Shown: positions 1-12,117, counted from the first letter of the stretch. The stretch is 64,000 nucleotides of DNA from Rhizomys pruinosus (GCA_009823505.1 VZQC01009956.1:1864772-1928771), one strand, 5' to 3'. Translations and numbers: made by a program. The notes: generated from the sequence alone by a model not told the origin.

Positions 1-104
1 GTAATGAAATTCATACCCTAACTGTAATTTCAGGAGCCAACTATGTTTATAGTGCGGTTAATTTTCTTATAAAATACAGGTATATATACTACCCTTTTTT
101 AATT

Positions 105-1262
105 GACTGATGGCATAAGAATGTGAAAGGAATACATTCTCTATCTAGAGCCAAATTCAATGTATAAAGTCTTTTTTTTTTTTTTTTTTTTTTTTTCTTT
201 TGGTCTCATTCGAGATAGAGGTGGCGGTCTCCCTGTAGCCCCAGCTGTCCTGGAACTCACATTGTAGACCAGGCTGGCCTTGAACTCACAAAGATCCGCC
301 TGCCTCTGCCTCCCAAGTGCTAGGATTAAAGGCGTGCGCCACCACGCCCGGCAGTAAAGTCTTTATAAGCTGTGTAATTAAGCAAAATATATTACTACAG
401 GAAAGCTCTGACGTCAGCAATGAATTATTTTGCCTAGGAGATGTTGGCTAGGGGATTCAACCCCCCCCCAAAATTACAAAGGCCTTTTGCTTATAAGTGG
501 GATATATGCAAGGAGAAAGGCCATAAGTCCCTGTTGTTGAAGACCTGGTGTGAGCATGAAAAAAGGTTATGAGACGTCACTTGCTAGCGTACAACTGGCC
601 TCTGAAATGCCAGACAGCATTACCAAAGGCCACTAAAGGAATACAGCAAAATATTGGTCTCCCCGAGACAAGCAAGCCTCTTCCGTCAATATCAGCTACA
701 CCTCAACAGCCTGGAGATACTGTGCAACAGTGGCAGTGAAGCGTCTATATATATATCCCAAATCTAATTGGCTATTAGCTCTCTCCTTGGAGGAATAACT
801 CACAGTAGATGCCATAAGCTTAAGTCCTCTAGTGGTTAGGAGATGTTATAAGCCACAATAAGAACTTCTCACCCTTTATAGAGAAACCACAGTTTGCAGA
901 TTAGCATACCATCCAAGCATCTGTGTCTATGCTCACAGCTTAGCTTGACATAATTAGTACCACTTAAATGCCTGTACATACAATTGCTTGTGCTTTGTTA
1001 GTATGACTGAAAAGGTATCACTGGAAAAGCTGTCAACCCATGAAGGGAAACAACTTGAACAGACTAGAGTCCAAAATGACAACTCCAAAGAAAGTAGACT
1101 GTTTTCTTCTCACCCACTTGTGCCCCTTTCCCAAAGCCCAGGGAACAAATTGCAGAAGAGGAGGCATGGTAGAATGTATGGGCTGTGGAGAGATAGGGGT
1201 GAATCATAAGACTACAGCAATATAGTCTGGACTCCTAATTGGTCAACATGCCTGTGCATACA
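105..1262. repeat. Dispersed ~0.95 kb repeat, copy 1 (interrupted by B1)
   Basis: This stretch aligns by eye with 41,049-42,000 over nearly its whole length once the B1 at 172-354 is removed. Shared landmarks include a block about agatgttggc near 441, the phrase atcccaaatctaattggcta near 755, and a block near 995-1,240. Identity looks like roughly 75-85 percent. I do not recognise the family: it has no clear coding frame, and I see no certain LTR ends. The second copy lies between L1 pieces, so an L1 3' UTR module or an old LTR are both possible. Confidence 0.6.
172..354 (-). mobile_element. B1 SINE (minus strand)
   Basis: A poly-T run of about 25 bases is followed by the reverse complement of a B1: the gagttccaggacagctgg, tctacaatgtgagttcc and cctttaatcctagcacttgg regions and the GC-rich 5' end are all recognisable. 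A direct repeat taaagtctt at 165-173 and 355-363 is the target-site duplication. B1 derives from 7SL RNA and is copied by L1 machinery. Confidence 0.93.
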
Positions 1263-1462
1263 AGCTTCTCCAAGTGGACTATGGGAACCTTGGGTTGTTC
1301 AAAATTTAGACATAGATACTTGCAAAATGCACCAATTACCTAATTGTATGGCAAACTGAGCAACATCAATGTTATCTGAAAACAACTGTGTTATTATATT
1401 GTAAAATCCCTTAAAAATAAAAAAACAAAAAAAGTAAAAAAAAATAAAATAAAAAAATAAAA
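1263..1462. other. Unassigned spacer ending in an A-rich tract
   Basis: No feature is recognised up to about 1,405. The last 55 bases are A-rich with scattered T and G, and could be the tail of a retroposed element. The left inverted arm starts directly after it. Confidence 0.4.
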
Positions 1463-3335
1463 GTTTGAGGTTTGTTGTGACAGGTAAAAAGGACACTATA
1501 TAAATAAGCTTAATTTTCTAAGGTTCAGTCAATTAATTTAAGAATAGAAATATGGGCTGGAGAGATGGCCTAGTGGTTAAGAGCACCAACCACTCTTGCA
1601 GGGGACCCGGGTTCGATCCCCAGCACCCATATGGCTGCTGAGAACCGTCTGTGAATCCAATTCCAGGAGAACTCCATTTCCTGGAGAATCCGACACCCTC
1701 TTCTGATCTCCATGGCAGTGCACAACGTGGGTGCACAGACCTACATGCAGACAGTACATTCATACACATAAAAAATAAATAAATAAAAATTTTAAAAGAA
1801 TAGAAATGTATATCTAGTAAAGGTTTGTTTAAGAGTGTTAAGTTTTTGTCCAACCTTTATATGCATATTACATGGCACTTCAATGTATAGTAAAATGATA
1901 AGATACCTGTATTAAATTAAATTGGTATAAATACTCAAGCTAGTTTACTAATGGCCTGAATAGGATTGCGAGTATACAGAGTTAATTTTCAGTCCACACC
2001 TGGCTTCAAACTGGCTCCCTGTTAAGTTTGGATTAAATGGACACAGACAAATAGTGGGTTACCTATGGCTACTGAAAATGTACTTTATGTTTCTTTCAAG
2101 AGTTGCTTTTGATATTTCCTTTTAACTAACCAGATAATTTGGCTCAATAAGCTAGGTTCTATCTCCCTGAACCACCTGCATGCAGTCCAGGCAGAGACAG
2201 TTTGGAAGAGCTTGGTAATCTTTATCAGTTTATTTCCTGTCTTCTGGTATGTGTTACAACTCCTGTCTTTCTGGGAAAACTGTAAATCAGGATAAGGGAT
2301 CTGAGAAAAGAAAAAGATTTTCCCATTTGTAGTAATTGTACTTAACAGTTCACATTTAAAATAAGCCTGAAATTGTTTAATTAGATCATGCAGGTTATGC
2401 CTGCTTAACATATGGTAAGTCCCACCTCCAGTCAGTATTATACAAAACTGTTTGAGCTTTTGTCCAAGCCTTATCTAGAATATTATACAGTAATTAAAAG
2501 CATTACACTGGTGTAACTCAGCCTTTCTGGATGGATAACCACCATACATAATGCCCATACCAATTTTCCAAAAACAAAAGTTGGTTAATCTGGGCTAACT
2601 GTATGGACTTAAACACCCAAAAGAAAAGTACAACCAAAAGGTAAATAACTATTATATTTCCATTGAAGTCTGAGAGACTGTTCCTCCAAACAAGATTTTA
2701 AGTCATTTAAAGTCATATGAGATCTGTTGTTACCAAATAATAAAGTTTTTTCTCTCTATTTAAGCAACTACCTGAGGGAAAACTCACACTGTGACTATCA
2801 AAATTTCCTGAAAAGCAGATGCTGAGTCCAGACATCGTGGACAAATGAACAAAAGGACAAGCCCAATAATGGATACTTCAGAACCCCTCGGTGAGAAATT
2901 CTAATTGACTTTTATGTTGGACATTTAATTCACCCTGTTCCTCTCTTGGTTTCCTGCCTAGAAAATGTACCTAGCTACTCTTGCCTTCACAAGCACTAGT
3001 CAAGTATTTTGTTCTTTCTGCAAATATACTTTTGGGGATCTTTTAGATTCACTGAGCAGGGGTACCCCAGTCACCACCCCCTATGCCCCTTTTCAGCATG
3101 GAAGAAGTCAGATAGTTCAGTGCCCTGATTCCCTCTTGGCAATTGGGGTAACCTCCTCAGAGGGTAATGTGATAAAAGTAGAAGCTAAAAATTGGGTAGG
3201 CAGTTTAGGATCAAGACCTCTCAAACTAGCCAGTTTCTTTCTCAACTGAGAGCTGAGGACTTCCTGGATCTTGTGGTCCATGCATCCTTAACTCACTTGT
3301 CAGATTTATTAACCAGTGGGTAAATTCCATTCATC
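1463..3335 (-). repeat. Left arm of a long inverted repeat (ERV-associated)
   Basis: The plus strand here matches the reverse complement of about 5,500-7,516. The best blocks (for example 2,090-2,300 against 6,930-7,140) look 85-90 percent identical. The left arm carries a B2 at 1,552-1,796 and lacks a segment of about 330 bases that the right arm has at roughly 6,325-6,655. At its 3,335 end the arm runs without a break into the tail of the minus-strand LTR at 3,320-3,832, which suggests that the arm is ERV internal sequence following that LTR. A plus-strand open frame of 94 codons at 2,965-3,249 has a counterpart in the other arm, but it runs antisense to the inferred ERV direction and I do not call it a gene. 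Confidence 0.75.
1552..1796 (+). mobile_element. B2 SINE
   Basis: It begins with gggctggagagatgg, includes the internal promoter B box gggttcgatccccagcac, and ends in an (A/T)-rich tail with aataaataaataaa. The direct repeat agaatagaaat at 1,541-1,551 and 1,797-1,807 is the target-site duplication. It inserted into the left inverted arm, because the right arm lacks it at the matching position. Confidence 0.95.
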
Positions 3336-3414
3336 CTGACCCATCTGGTTAAGAACCAAGGTTTAAAACCTGGTATAGAGGAGGAGGGAAATAGGAAGCA
3401 GTGCAAGATGAAAC

Positions 3415-3461
<47 letters not shown>

Positions 3462-3832
3462 AGAGACAGACTCAGACATGAGACCGGGAAGGATTCCATG
3501 GAGAAATAGCTCAGTTTATTGACAACAAGTGATGGATTTATATCCTAAAGCTACTGTGTGCTCTAGGCAGGGAAGTGAGGGCAGGAGGGTGTGAATGAGG
3601 AAAAGGGAAGTGTGAGCCATCTTGGCTCTTACTGGGGGACAACAGAACTCCCAGTTGTGTGTATAGTAAACTGGAAGTATGACAAATGATCTGTACATCA
3701 AAGGGGAGCACTCGGGGTCTGGGGCTTTTGTCCAAGGTGAATCAGGAATACTGCATACCTCAGCCCCCAGTGGGTTGTTGGGACAATAACTGTGGGTCCT
3801 GCTTCTAGCCAGACAAAAGGTCTCAGTGCTAC
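3320..3832 (-). mobile_element. LTR of a class II-like ERV (family A), minus strand
   Basis: Reading the minus strand, a TATA-like gatataaat and the polyadenylation signal AATAAA (complement of 3,515-3,520) lie about 25 bases apart, followed by a (TC)n tract and a CT-rich U5. It is homologous along its length to the LTR at 17,520-18,028 and, in R/U5, to the LTR at 60,044. A purine-rich tract sits just upstream (3,833-3,845) and an env remnant lies beyond that, so this is the 3' LTR for the env. The 3' edge is uncertain because LTR and arm sequence merge. The termini are degraded. Confidence 0.82.
3416..3458. repeat. (GA)n microsatellite inside the LTR
   Basis: A near-perfect GA dinucleotide run lies in the R/U5 part of the minus-strand LTR. 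The LTRs at 17.6 kb and 60.3 kb carry the same kind of tract at the same place. Confidence 0.97.
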
Positions 3833-3845
3833 TGCTCCCCCTTCA
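3833..3845 (-). promoter_or_regulatory. Polypurine tract next to the 3' LTR
   Basis: On the minus strand this reads gaagggggag, purine-rich, directly between the end of the env-like region and the start of the LTR. That is where a retroviral plus-strand primer tract belongs. Confidence 0.6.
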
Positions 3846-3859
3846 TTTTTATTAAAATG

Positions 3860-5440
3860 GAGCAATGTTGTCACCTTCCTCCAGAGAATTTTCAGGGATG
3901 GCTTGGCATTGGATTAGGACACTCTGGGCTGCGACCTCGGTGAGAGTATTGATGTGGCTTTTAATAAACCGAACAACACAAGGTACAATTGTCAAGAGAA
4001 TCCCTAGGGTGAAAACGGGTCCCAACAAGGGAAGCAGCCAGGCAGTCAGAGGGTTGGAAAATCAAGACAGAGAGACTTGGGGGGAATATCTAACACAGAG
4101 TTCTTTCCTAAGGTCCTTAAGTGATTTTACATTCTGCTCAACCACACCAGATTCATTAACATAAAAGCAGGTTCCCCCAGGAACACTCAGGTTCCTTCAT
4201 TTTCTCCAGTCAGTAAGTCCAGGGCCCACCAATTCTGCATTACCACCTTGGCTAGAGAAGTTATCTGTCTCTGGAGTGATTCAAGGCTGTTTTCGTGGAT
4301 GCCATTGCCTCATCAAGCTTATTTTGGAAGTCTGCCTCCATGTTGTAAACGTTTTCCAGGGCCCTGCCTGCAGTTCCTGCCACTGCCATGGAAAGAAGAT
4401 GCACAGGATGACCAGGAGCAGAGTAAATATTTCTCTCTTTTGATGGTCTGGGTCCTGGCCCAGTATCTAAGCGACTGCCTCCTTTTCAAAAAGGAAGAGC
4501 TGAGGAGTAATAATGACAGGCATGCAAATTAAAGAACCAGTAGCATTCATACAGAGGGAGGTGGTGCCCTTACACCAAAGAAAAAATGGAGATTTGACAC
4601 ACATGGGTCCTGTTGAGGGGAACATTCCGGAGGCACCTAGAGTCTGGGGTTCCTGTAGCTCTCACTAGACAAATAGGGAGAGTGGTGAGTCAACCAAAGA
4701 GGGAAATGCTGTGAAACACTGGCCCTGTCTCTGTGGTGGTGGATTCCTGTAGAGAGGCATTAGAGGGAACAGCAGTGAGAGGACAGCATGTGAGAGACTC
4801 ACAAAAAAAGCATTGGGAGACATTAGGGTGAGTGGTGTAATTAAGGAGGTCTCTGGCATATTCAATATATTGAGGCCATGTTAAAGTGACTGCAGCTTCC
4901 TTTCCATTTTGGATTCCTGAAAAAAAAATGTGGGGTTGAGTGAGAATGGACTGAGGGGCTAGAACAAGCTGGTGAGAGATGTGGATATCTGCAGCAGGGT
5001 ATCTGGCATTACTGTGGGATCAGAGTTTTCCCTGTACTCCAGCCCTCCAGCAGTCACTCCTGTATGTGAAATTCAAACTGATTATTTTGGATTCAGAACA
5101 GGCTCCCTGGGCTGTGAACATTCGCCAACCTGCAAGAGCAAAATCTGCAACAGCCATAAGTGTGAATTTCCTGTAAACACTGTCCTCTGTTAAGATGTGG
5201 GAAGCAGACAAATGGCACCTGGGAAGTGGAGGTGGAGTCGGGGAACACAGGGACTGTGAACGCTTTGTTGCAGCCATGTAATGGGCAGTCACTGGTCTCT
5301 ATTTCCTGATTTCTTCCTAACCAAGTTTCTCTGATGAAAAACCCCCAGACGTGACTTGGTAGGGGGTCAGGCAGAATGAGGAAAACTTGGGGTCACAACT
5401 CATCTCTCCCTCTCATAATGTGGCTTTCAAATCCTTGAAG
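3860..5440 (-). pseudogene. Retroviral env remnant (TM part clear, SU part inferred)
   Basis: The minus strand of about 3,865-4,250 reads as the C-terminal half of a retroviral envelope transmembrane subunit: a heptad-like leader, a QNWWALDLLT stretch where gamma/D-type envelopes carry the immunosuppressive-domain region, a cysteine region ending in FYVNESGVV, then a hydrophobic membrane anchor rich in L, V, I and T and a short cytoplasmic tail stopping about 25 bases before the polypurine tract. The frame is broken by at least two stops and a frameshift within this piece. From 4,250 to 5,440 the same strand has only short frames with scattered cysteines and prolines; by position it should be the surface subunit, but I cannot confirm domains. 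It cannot make a functional envelope. Confidence 0.68.
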
Positions 5441-5499
5441 GAAGTTCACAAGAGTGAACCACAGTTGGTGTCTCCAAGATGGAATTATCTCTGGTAGGA

Positions 5500-7516
5500 G
5501 GGTTGTATTGGGTCCTTAGCACCATGATTTTAATGGAGTTTACCTACTGGTCAATAAATCTGACAAGTGATTTAAGGATATATGAGCCACAAGTCAGAGC
5601 AACCAGAAGTACACTGACAGATTCAAGAAGTCCTCAGCTCTCAGCTGAGAAAGAAACTGGCTCTTTGGAGGATCTTGACCCTAAACTGCCTAGCGATTTT
5701 TTAGCTACTACTTTTATCACATTACCTTCTGAGGAGGTTACCCCAGTTGCCAAGAGGGAATCGGGGTACCGACCGCTCTGACTTATTCCATGCTGAAATG
5801 CAGTATAGGAGGTGGTGACTGGGATACCCCTGCTCAGTGGATCTATCTGGAAGACCCCAAAAGGATAGTAACAGAGAGAACAAAATCCTTGACTAGTATC
5901 TGTGAAGGCAGGAGTAGCCAGGTACAATTTCTAGGCAGGGAACCAAGAGAGGAACAGAGTGAATTAAAAAACAAAACAAAAATTAAAAGTCTGTTAGAAT
6001 TTCTCAACCAGGGGTTCCAAAGCATCCATTATTGGGCTTCTTCTTTTGTTCATTTGTCCATGATGTCTGGACTCAGCATCTGCTTTCCAGAAAATTTCAA
6101 TAGTCATGGTGGGTGTGAGTTTTCCCTTAGGTAGTTGCTTAGAGAGAAGAAACTGTTATTTGTTAACAACAAATCACATATGATTTTAAATGACTTAAAA
6201 TCTAGTGTTTGGAGGCACAATCTTTCAGACTTTAAAGGAAATATAATGACTACTTATCTTTCGGCTATACTTTTCTCTTCGTCCATACAGTTAGCACAGA
6301 TTAACCAACTTTTGTTTTCTCAAGGCCAGTGAGAATCTGGTCCTCAGGGGCCACTCTGACTTTTGGGGGGGAGAGGCCTCTGGCTCCCCTTGGCTTTTCA
6401 TTAACCAGTTCCATTCCCACGAGGACAAAGTCAGGTCTTTCTAGACCAGGCTTCCCTTTTTGAAGACATTCCTAATTACAGACTGGACACTGGCTAGAGT
6501 CCCATTAGTGAGTCTCCAAGATCTTCCTGCCTTGAAGGACTGGTGACTCACAATTGCAGGACATTTCAAAGATGCCCCCAGACATAGTACTCTGGGACTG
6601 GATGACCTCAGAGGGCAAGGAACAAAGTTGTTCCTTAGGTCCCTCAGCAGAATTGGTATGGGCATGTAAGTATGGTCGGTATCCACCCAGAAAGGCTAAG
6701 TTACACCAGCCTAACAAATTTACCTACTGTATAATATTCTAGATAAGGCTTGGACAAAAGTTCAAGCAGCCTGGTATAATACTGACTGGAGGAGGGACTT
6801 AACACCATACGTTAAGCAGGCATAACATGCAATATTGAATTAAACAACTTCAGGCTTATTCTAAATGTAAAACTGTTCACTACAATTACTGCAAATGGGA
6901 ACAATATTTTTCTTTTTCAGACCCTTCACCCTGATTGATAGTTTTCCCAGAAAGACAGGAGTTGTAACACATACCAGAAGACAGGAAATAAACTGATAAG
7001 GATTACCAAGCCCATCCAAACTGTTGTCTTTTGGACTGCATGCAGCTGGGTCAGGAAGATAGAATCTAGCCTTTTGAGCCAAACTATCTGGTTAGGTTAA
7101 ACAAAATATCAAAAGCAACTCTTGCAAGAAACATAAGGTCCATTTTTCAGTAGCCATAAGTAACCCACCATTTGCCTGTGCCCATTTAATCCAAACCTGT
7201 AACAGGGAGTAAGATTCAAGCCAAGAGAAGACTGAAAATTAACAACTCTGTATATTTACAATCCTATTCAGGACACTAGTAAACTAGCTTGAGTGTTCAT
7301 GCCAATTTAATTTAATACAGGTATCTTATCATTTTTCTATACCTTGAAGTGTCATGCGATATGCATATAAAGGTTGGACAAAAACTAAACACTCTTAAAC
7401 AAACCTTGACTAGATATACATTTTGATTTTTAAACTAGTTGACCAAACCTTACAAATATAAGCTTATTTACATAGTGTCCTTTTTACCTGCCACAACAAA
7501 TTTCCTCAGACTTTTA
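5500..7516 (+). repeat. Right arm of the long inverted repeat
   Basis: This is the inverted partner of 1,463-3,335. The piece at 6,290-6,775 occurs a third time at 59,540-60,043 in the same orientation, and 6,940-7,260 has a diverged relative near 27,985-28,300. The segment 6,325-6,655, absent from the left arm, is present in the 59.5 kb copy, so its loss from the left arm is a deletion rather than an insertion here. A minus-strand frame of 97 codons at 5,634-5,927 parallels the 94-codon frame in the left arm. No protein domain is recognised. Confidence 0.75.
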
Positions 7517-7599
7517 TCACTTTCATAAACTTTCTCATTATCTTCATATAAATTCTTACTAAAAATACCTTTTTATCATTTTCCAAGTTTTTTAATGAT

Positions 7600-7944
7600 T
7601 TATCTTTTTATTTTTTTTATTTTTTAAATTATATATATATATACAAGATTATGTTACTAATCAGATCTAGACCTGTGTCCCCCACCCTATCTCCCCACCC
7701 TACCAGAGCTCATGCATTCTGCCAAACATGCTTTTCATCTCCTTCTCAGTCTTTCTCAAAATTCTCCACGTGGAAGTTGACTGTTTTAAATTTCAGTCAG
7801 TTCTCTGATGGAGTCTTTCTGTTGTTCTTGTTGTTCTTGTTGTTCTTGTTCTTGTTCTTGTTTCCAATATGTATCACTCCCAACTACTTGGACAAAAGCT
7901 CAAGGGGCCATGCATAAGAAATACTTACAACTAGGTAATTGGCA
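7600..7944 (-). other. 3' UTR of L1-A
   Basis: The downstream end of L1-A, read on the minus strand, includes an (AAC)n-like tract (complement of 7,817-7,862) and a G-rich section (complement of the C-rich 7,680-7,700), both usual in rodent L1 3' UTRs. The same arrangement appears at 49.8-50.05, 53.76 and 58.63 kb. Confidence 0.85.
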
Positions 7945-10900
7945 CTAACAGCCACAGATGAGGGATGCCGTTCGTTGTTTGTTATTATGGGAATGTGTTA
8001 CTTCACTTAATATAATATCTTCTAGTTCCGTCCAATTACCTGGGAAACTCATGATGTCACCTTTCTTTACTGCTGCATAGAACTCCATTGTGTAGATGTA
8101 CCACATTTCCTCTATCCATTCACCAGTTGAGGGGCACTTGGGTTGGTTCCAGCTCCTTGCTATTGTGAAGAGAGCTGCAATAAACATGGTCGTGCATGTA
8201 TTTCTGCCGTAAGATGAGTCTTGTGTTTACATGCCCAGAAGAGGTATGGCTAGGTCAGGTGGAAAGCTCCTTCCAAGTCTTCCAAGGATTCTCCACACTG
8301 CTTTCCATAGTGGCTGTACGAGTTTACATTCCCACCAGCAGTGGATGAGTGTTCCTCTTTCCTCACAACCTCTCCAGTACTTGGTGTCATTTGTTTTCTT
8401 GATCCTAGCCAGTTTTATTGGAGTAAGATGATGTCTTAGAGTGGTTTGATTTGCATTCCCTTAATGATTAATAATGTTGAATAGTTCTTAAGATGTTTCT
8501 CAGTCATCTCTAATTCCTCACTAGTGAAGTCTCTGTTCAGCTCTTTGCTCGATCTATTGAGTGGATCACTTGTTTTCTTTCTTCTTTGTTTTTTTTGAGT
8601 AGTTTATATATTCTGGAAATCAATGCTTTGTTAGATGTTTCTGCGGTGAAGGTTTCCTCTGACTCTGTGGGATTTCTCTTCACTTCCTTGATTGTTTCTT
8701 TTGATGTACAGAAGCTTTTGAGTTTAATGAGGTCCCATTTATCAATTGTCGACCTTAATTCTTGCACAGCTGCTGTCTGATTTAGGAAGTCTTTTCCTAT
8801 GCCTATGTCTTGTAGCCTGTTGCCAACTTTTTCTTCTATCGCCTTCAGAGTTTGGGGTTTCATGTTGAGGTCTTTAATCCATCTGGAGTTGACTTTTGCA
8901 CAGGGCAAGAGGTAGGGGTTTTATTTCATTCTTCTACAAGTGGTGATCCAGTTTTGCCAACAGCACTTGCTGAAGATGTTGTCTTTTCTCCATTGTGTCT
9001 TCTTGGCCCCCTTGTCAAATATGAGATGGCCGAAATTGTATGTGCTCAAGTTTGGGTCTTCAGTTTTGTTCCATTAGTCAACAGGTCTGTTTTTGTGCCA
9101 GTACCAAGCTGTTTTTAGGACTATAGCCCTGTAGGACAGTTTGAAGTCTGGAATAGAGATTCCCCCTGTATTGCTTTTTTCACTCAATGTTGTTTTGGCT
9201 ATTCATGGTCTTTTGTTTTTCCAAATGAAATTAAGGACTTTTTTCCAAGCCTGTGAAGAAACTCTTGGGGATATTAATTGGGATTGCATTAAATATATGT
9301 AAGAGTTTGGGTAGAATAGACATTTTTACTATATTAATTTTCTTAATCCATGAGCATGGGAGGTTTTTTTCATCTTCGTATGTCTTCTTCAATTTATTTC
9401 TTCAAGGCTTTAAAGTTTTTGTTGTAGAGATCTTTGGTGTCCTTGATTTTGCTTGTTCCTAGGTATTTTATTGGTTTTGAGGCTATTGTGAGTGGGAAGG
9501 ACTCCTTGAATTCCTTCATCAGTTGCTTGGTGTAAAGAAAGGCTACAGACTTTTTTAGGTTAATTTTGTATCTTGCCACTTTGCTAAAGCTGTTAATCAT
9601 TTCTAGGAGTTTTCTGGTGGAGTTTTTAGCATCCTTTAATTAAATAATCACATCATCAGCAAATGGGGATAGCTTGACTTACTCTTTTCCAATTAGTACT
9701 CCCTTAATTTCCTTTTTTTGCCTTATTGTTCTAGCAAGTGTTTCAAGCACTATATTGAAGAAGAGTGGTGACAGGGGGCAGACATGTTGAGTTCCTACCT
9801 TTAAAGGGAATGCTTCTGTCGTTTCCCCATTTAGGATGATATTGGCTGTGGGTTTCTTGTATATGGCTTTGATTACATTCAGGAATGATCCCTCCAATCC
9901 AATTCCGTCTTGGACTTTAAGCATGAAAGGATGCTGGATTTTGTCAAAGGGTTTTTCTGCATCAATTGAGATGATGGTATGGTTTTTGTCTTTCAGTCCA
10001 TTTATATGCTTGATGATATTTATTGATTTTCGAATGTTGAACCATCCCTTCATCTCTGGTATGAATCCAACTTGGTCATGATGGATGATCTTCTTGACAT
10101 GGATCTATATGCGATTTTCCAGTATCCTGTTTAGAATTTTGGCATCTGTGTTCATTAGAGAAATGGGTCTATAGTTCTCCTTTTTGTTTGTTTCTTCCCT
10201 GGTTTTGGTAATAGAGTGATGCTGGCTTCATGGAAGGAATTTGGGAAGATTCCTTCTGTTTTTATCCTTCTAAACAATTTCAGTAATAATGGTTGTAAGT
10301 CTTTTTGAAATGTTTTATAGGATTATGCCATGAAACCATTTGGGCCTGGGCTTTTTTTAGTTGGGAGGTTTCTTAGTACATCTTCAATTTCTTCATATAT
10401 TATGGGTCTGTTTAAGCTGTCAATCACTTCTTGGTTGAGCTTTGGTGATTCCCAGGATTTCAGATATACATCCATTTCTTCTAGGTTTTCAAACAGTAGA
10501 GTATAGGTTTTTGAAGTATTCCAGTATGGTTTTCTGGATCTTTTCATTGTCTGTTGTGATATTTCCCTTTTCATCACGGATTGTATTCATTTGTAGTTGT
10601 TCCTTCTTTCTTTTGATTAACTGGGCTAGAGGTCTGTCTATCTTGCTTATTCTTTCAAAGAACCAACTTTTGGATTCATTGATTTTTTTGTATAGTTTTC
10701 TTTGTTTCTATTTTATTGATTTCTGCTCTGATTTTTGTTATTTGTTCCTGTCTGTTGCGTTTAGGGTTCATCTGTTGTTGCCTCCCAAGTACTTTTATAT
10801 GCAGTGTTAGATCGTTCACTTGTGCTCTTTCTGTTTTTCTAATGTATGCACCCAGGGCTATAAATTTCCCTCTTAGGACTGCTTTTAAGGTATCCCATAG

Positions 10901-11740
10901 GTTTTGTTGTGTTGTATTATCATTGTCATTCAGTTCCAGGAATGTTTTTATTTCTTTCTTTATCTCTTTCTTGACCCATTCATTATTCAAGAGCGTGTTG
11001 TTTAGTCTCCATGTGTTCTTGTAGATAGTAGAGCTTATCCTGGTGCTGATAGTGAGCTTTATTCCACTGTGGTCTGATAGAATGCATGAAATTATTTCAA
11101 TCTTTTTATATTTGTGAAGGTTTCTTGTCAATTTTGGAGAATGTTCCGTGGGGTGCTGAGTAGAAAGTGTATTCCCTGGTTTTAGGGTGTAATATTTGGT
11201 AGATGTCTGTGAGGTCAATTTGGTGTATCATATCGTTCAGTTCAGATGTCTCTCTGTTTATTCTTTGTCCTGTTGACCTGCCCAAAGGGCTCAGTAGGGT
11301 ATTGAAGTCCCCTAGTATGAGTGTACTGGGGTTAGTCTGTGCTTCGTGGTCCTGGAGAATTGTCTTTATAAAGTTTGGTGCACCAGAGTTTGGGGCATAT
11401 ATATTCACAATTGTGAAATCTTCTTGATGAATTTTTCCTTTGATAAAAATGTAATGGCCTTCTTTGTCTCTTCTGATTTCTTTTACTTTGAAGTCTATTT
11501 TGTCTAATATTAAAATAGCAACACCTGCTTTCTTTTTGGAACCATTTCCTTGGAATATTTTTTCCATCCTTTCACTTTAAAGTGGTGCCTGTCCTTGAAG
11601 GTAATATGTGTTTCTTGTAGACAGCATATTGATGGGTTCTGTTTCCTAACCCAATCTCCCAGTCTATGTCTTTGATTGGGGAGTTTAGTCCACTAATATT
11701 GAAGGTTATGACTGATAGGTTTTGTATTGCTTTCTTTTGC
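7945..11740 (-). pseudogene. L1-A ORF2 (endonuclease and reverse transcriptase), broken
   Basis: ORF2 of L1 encodes an endonuclease and reverse transcriptase that copy L1 and SINE RNAs into the genome. The minus strand shows, in order, endonuclease blocks (about 11,567-11,106, including HYIFIKGKIHQEDF and ILGDFNTLLSPL), the connecting region, reverse transcriptase blocks (10,577-9,394; [18 protein letters not shown] at about 9,780, and the catalytic FADD at about 9,650 followed by a stop), and the C-terminal segment ending with IYTMEFYAAVKKGDIMSF near 8,090. At least six frame breaks split these blocks. No part can produce a full protein. Confidence 0.93.
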
Positions 11741-11786
11741 CTTATTATCCATTGTGGTTTAGATTTCTACCTCTGCATTTATGCTT

Positions 11787-12117
11787 TTATTGATTTCTCT
11801 TTCTAGGTGCCTGGGGATGGTTGCTCCTTTCTTCTGTCCTTTGAATTGCTTCGAGTATTCTCTGAAGGGTTGGTTTTCTGGACATGTATTCTTTCATCTT
11901 GTTTATGTAATGGAAGGTTTTTCTCTCTCCTTCAAATATAATTGACATTTTTGCTGGGTATAATAACCTGGGTTGGCATCTATTCTCCTTTAACGCTGAG
12001 AATGCTTTGCTCCACGTTCTTCTTGCTTTCATAGCTTGCACTGAGAAGTCAGTTGTAATTCTGATATAGGTTTCCCCTTATAGGTCATTTGTTGTTTTCT
12101 CTTGTGGCTTTAAGGTC
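11787..12117 (-). pseudogene. L1-A ORF1, C-terminal piece
   Basis: This encodes the C-terminal domain of the L1 RNA-binding protein ORF1p: the block MKARRTWSKAFSALKENRCQ followed by LLYPAKMSIIFEGERKTF and the basic tail HPQAPRKRNQ. The frame is open for 84 codons and the homologous sequence continues upstream to 12,117, where the insertion ends. The N-terminal coiled coil and the 5' UTR are missing through 5' truncation. Confidence 0.92.

Larger units (their letters stand above)
7600..12117 (-). mobile_element. L1 element (L1-A), 5'-truncated, minus strand
   Basis: The 3' end is the T-rich run at about 7,605-7,628. Going up in coordinate the element contains the 3' UTR, all of ORF2 and the C-terminal third of ORF1, then stops abruptly at 12,117. 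It separates the right inverted arm from the second ERV. The body is fairly well conserved but carries many stops and frameshifts. No target-site duplication could be seen with confidence. Confidence 0.95.

Noticed and set aside
10442..11024. Plus-strand open frames of about 100-120 codons over L1-A
   Set aside because: They are antisense shadows of minus-strand ORF2 with hydrophobic, F/S-rich composition.
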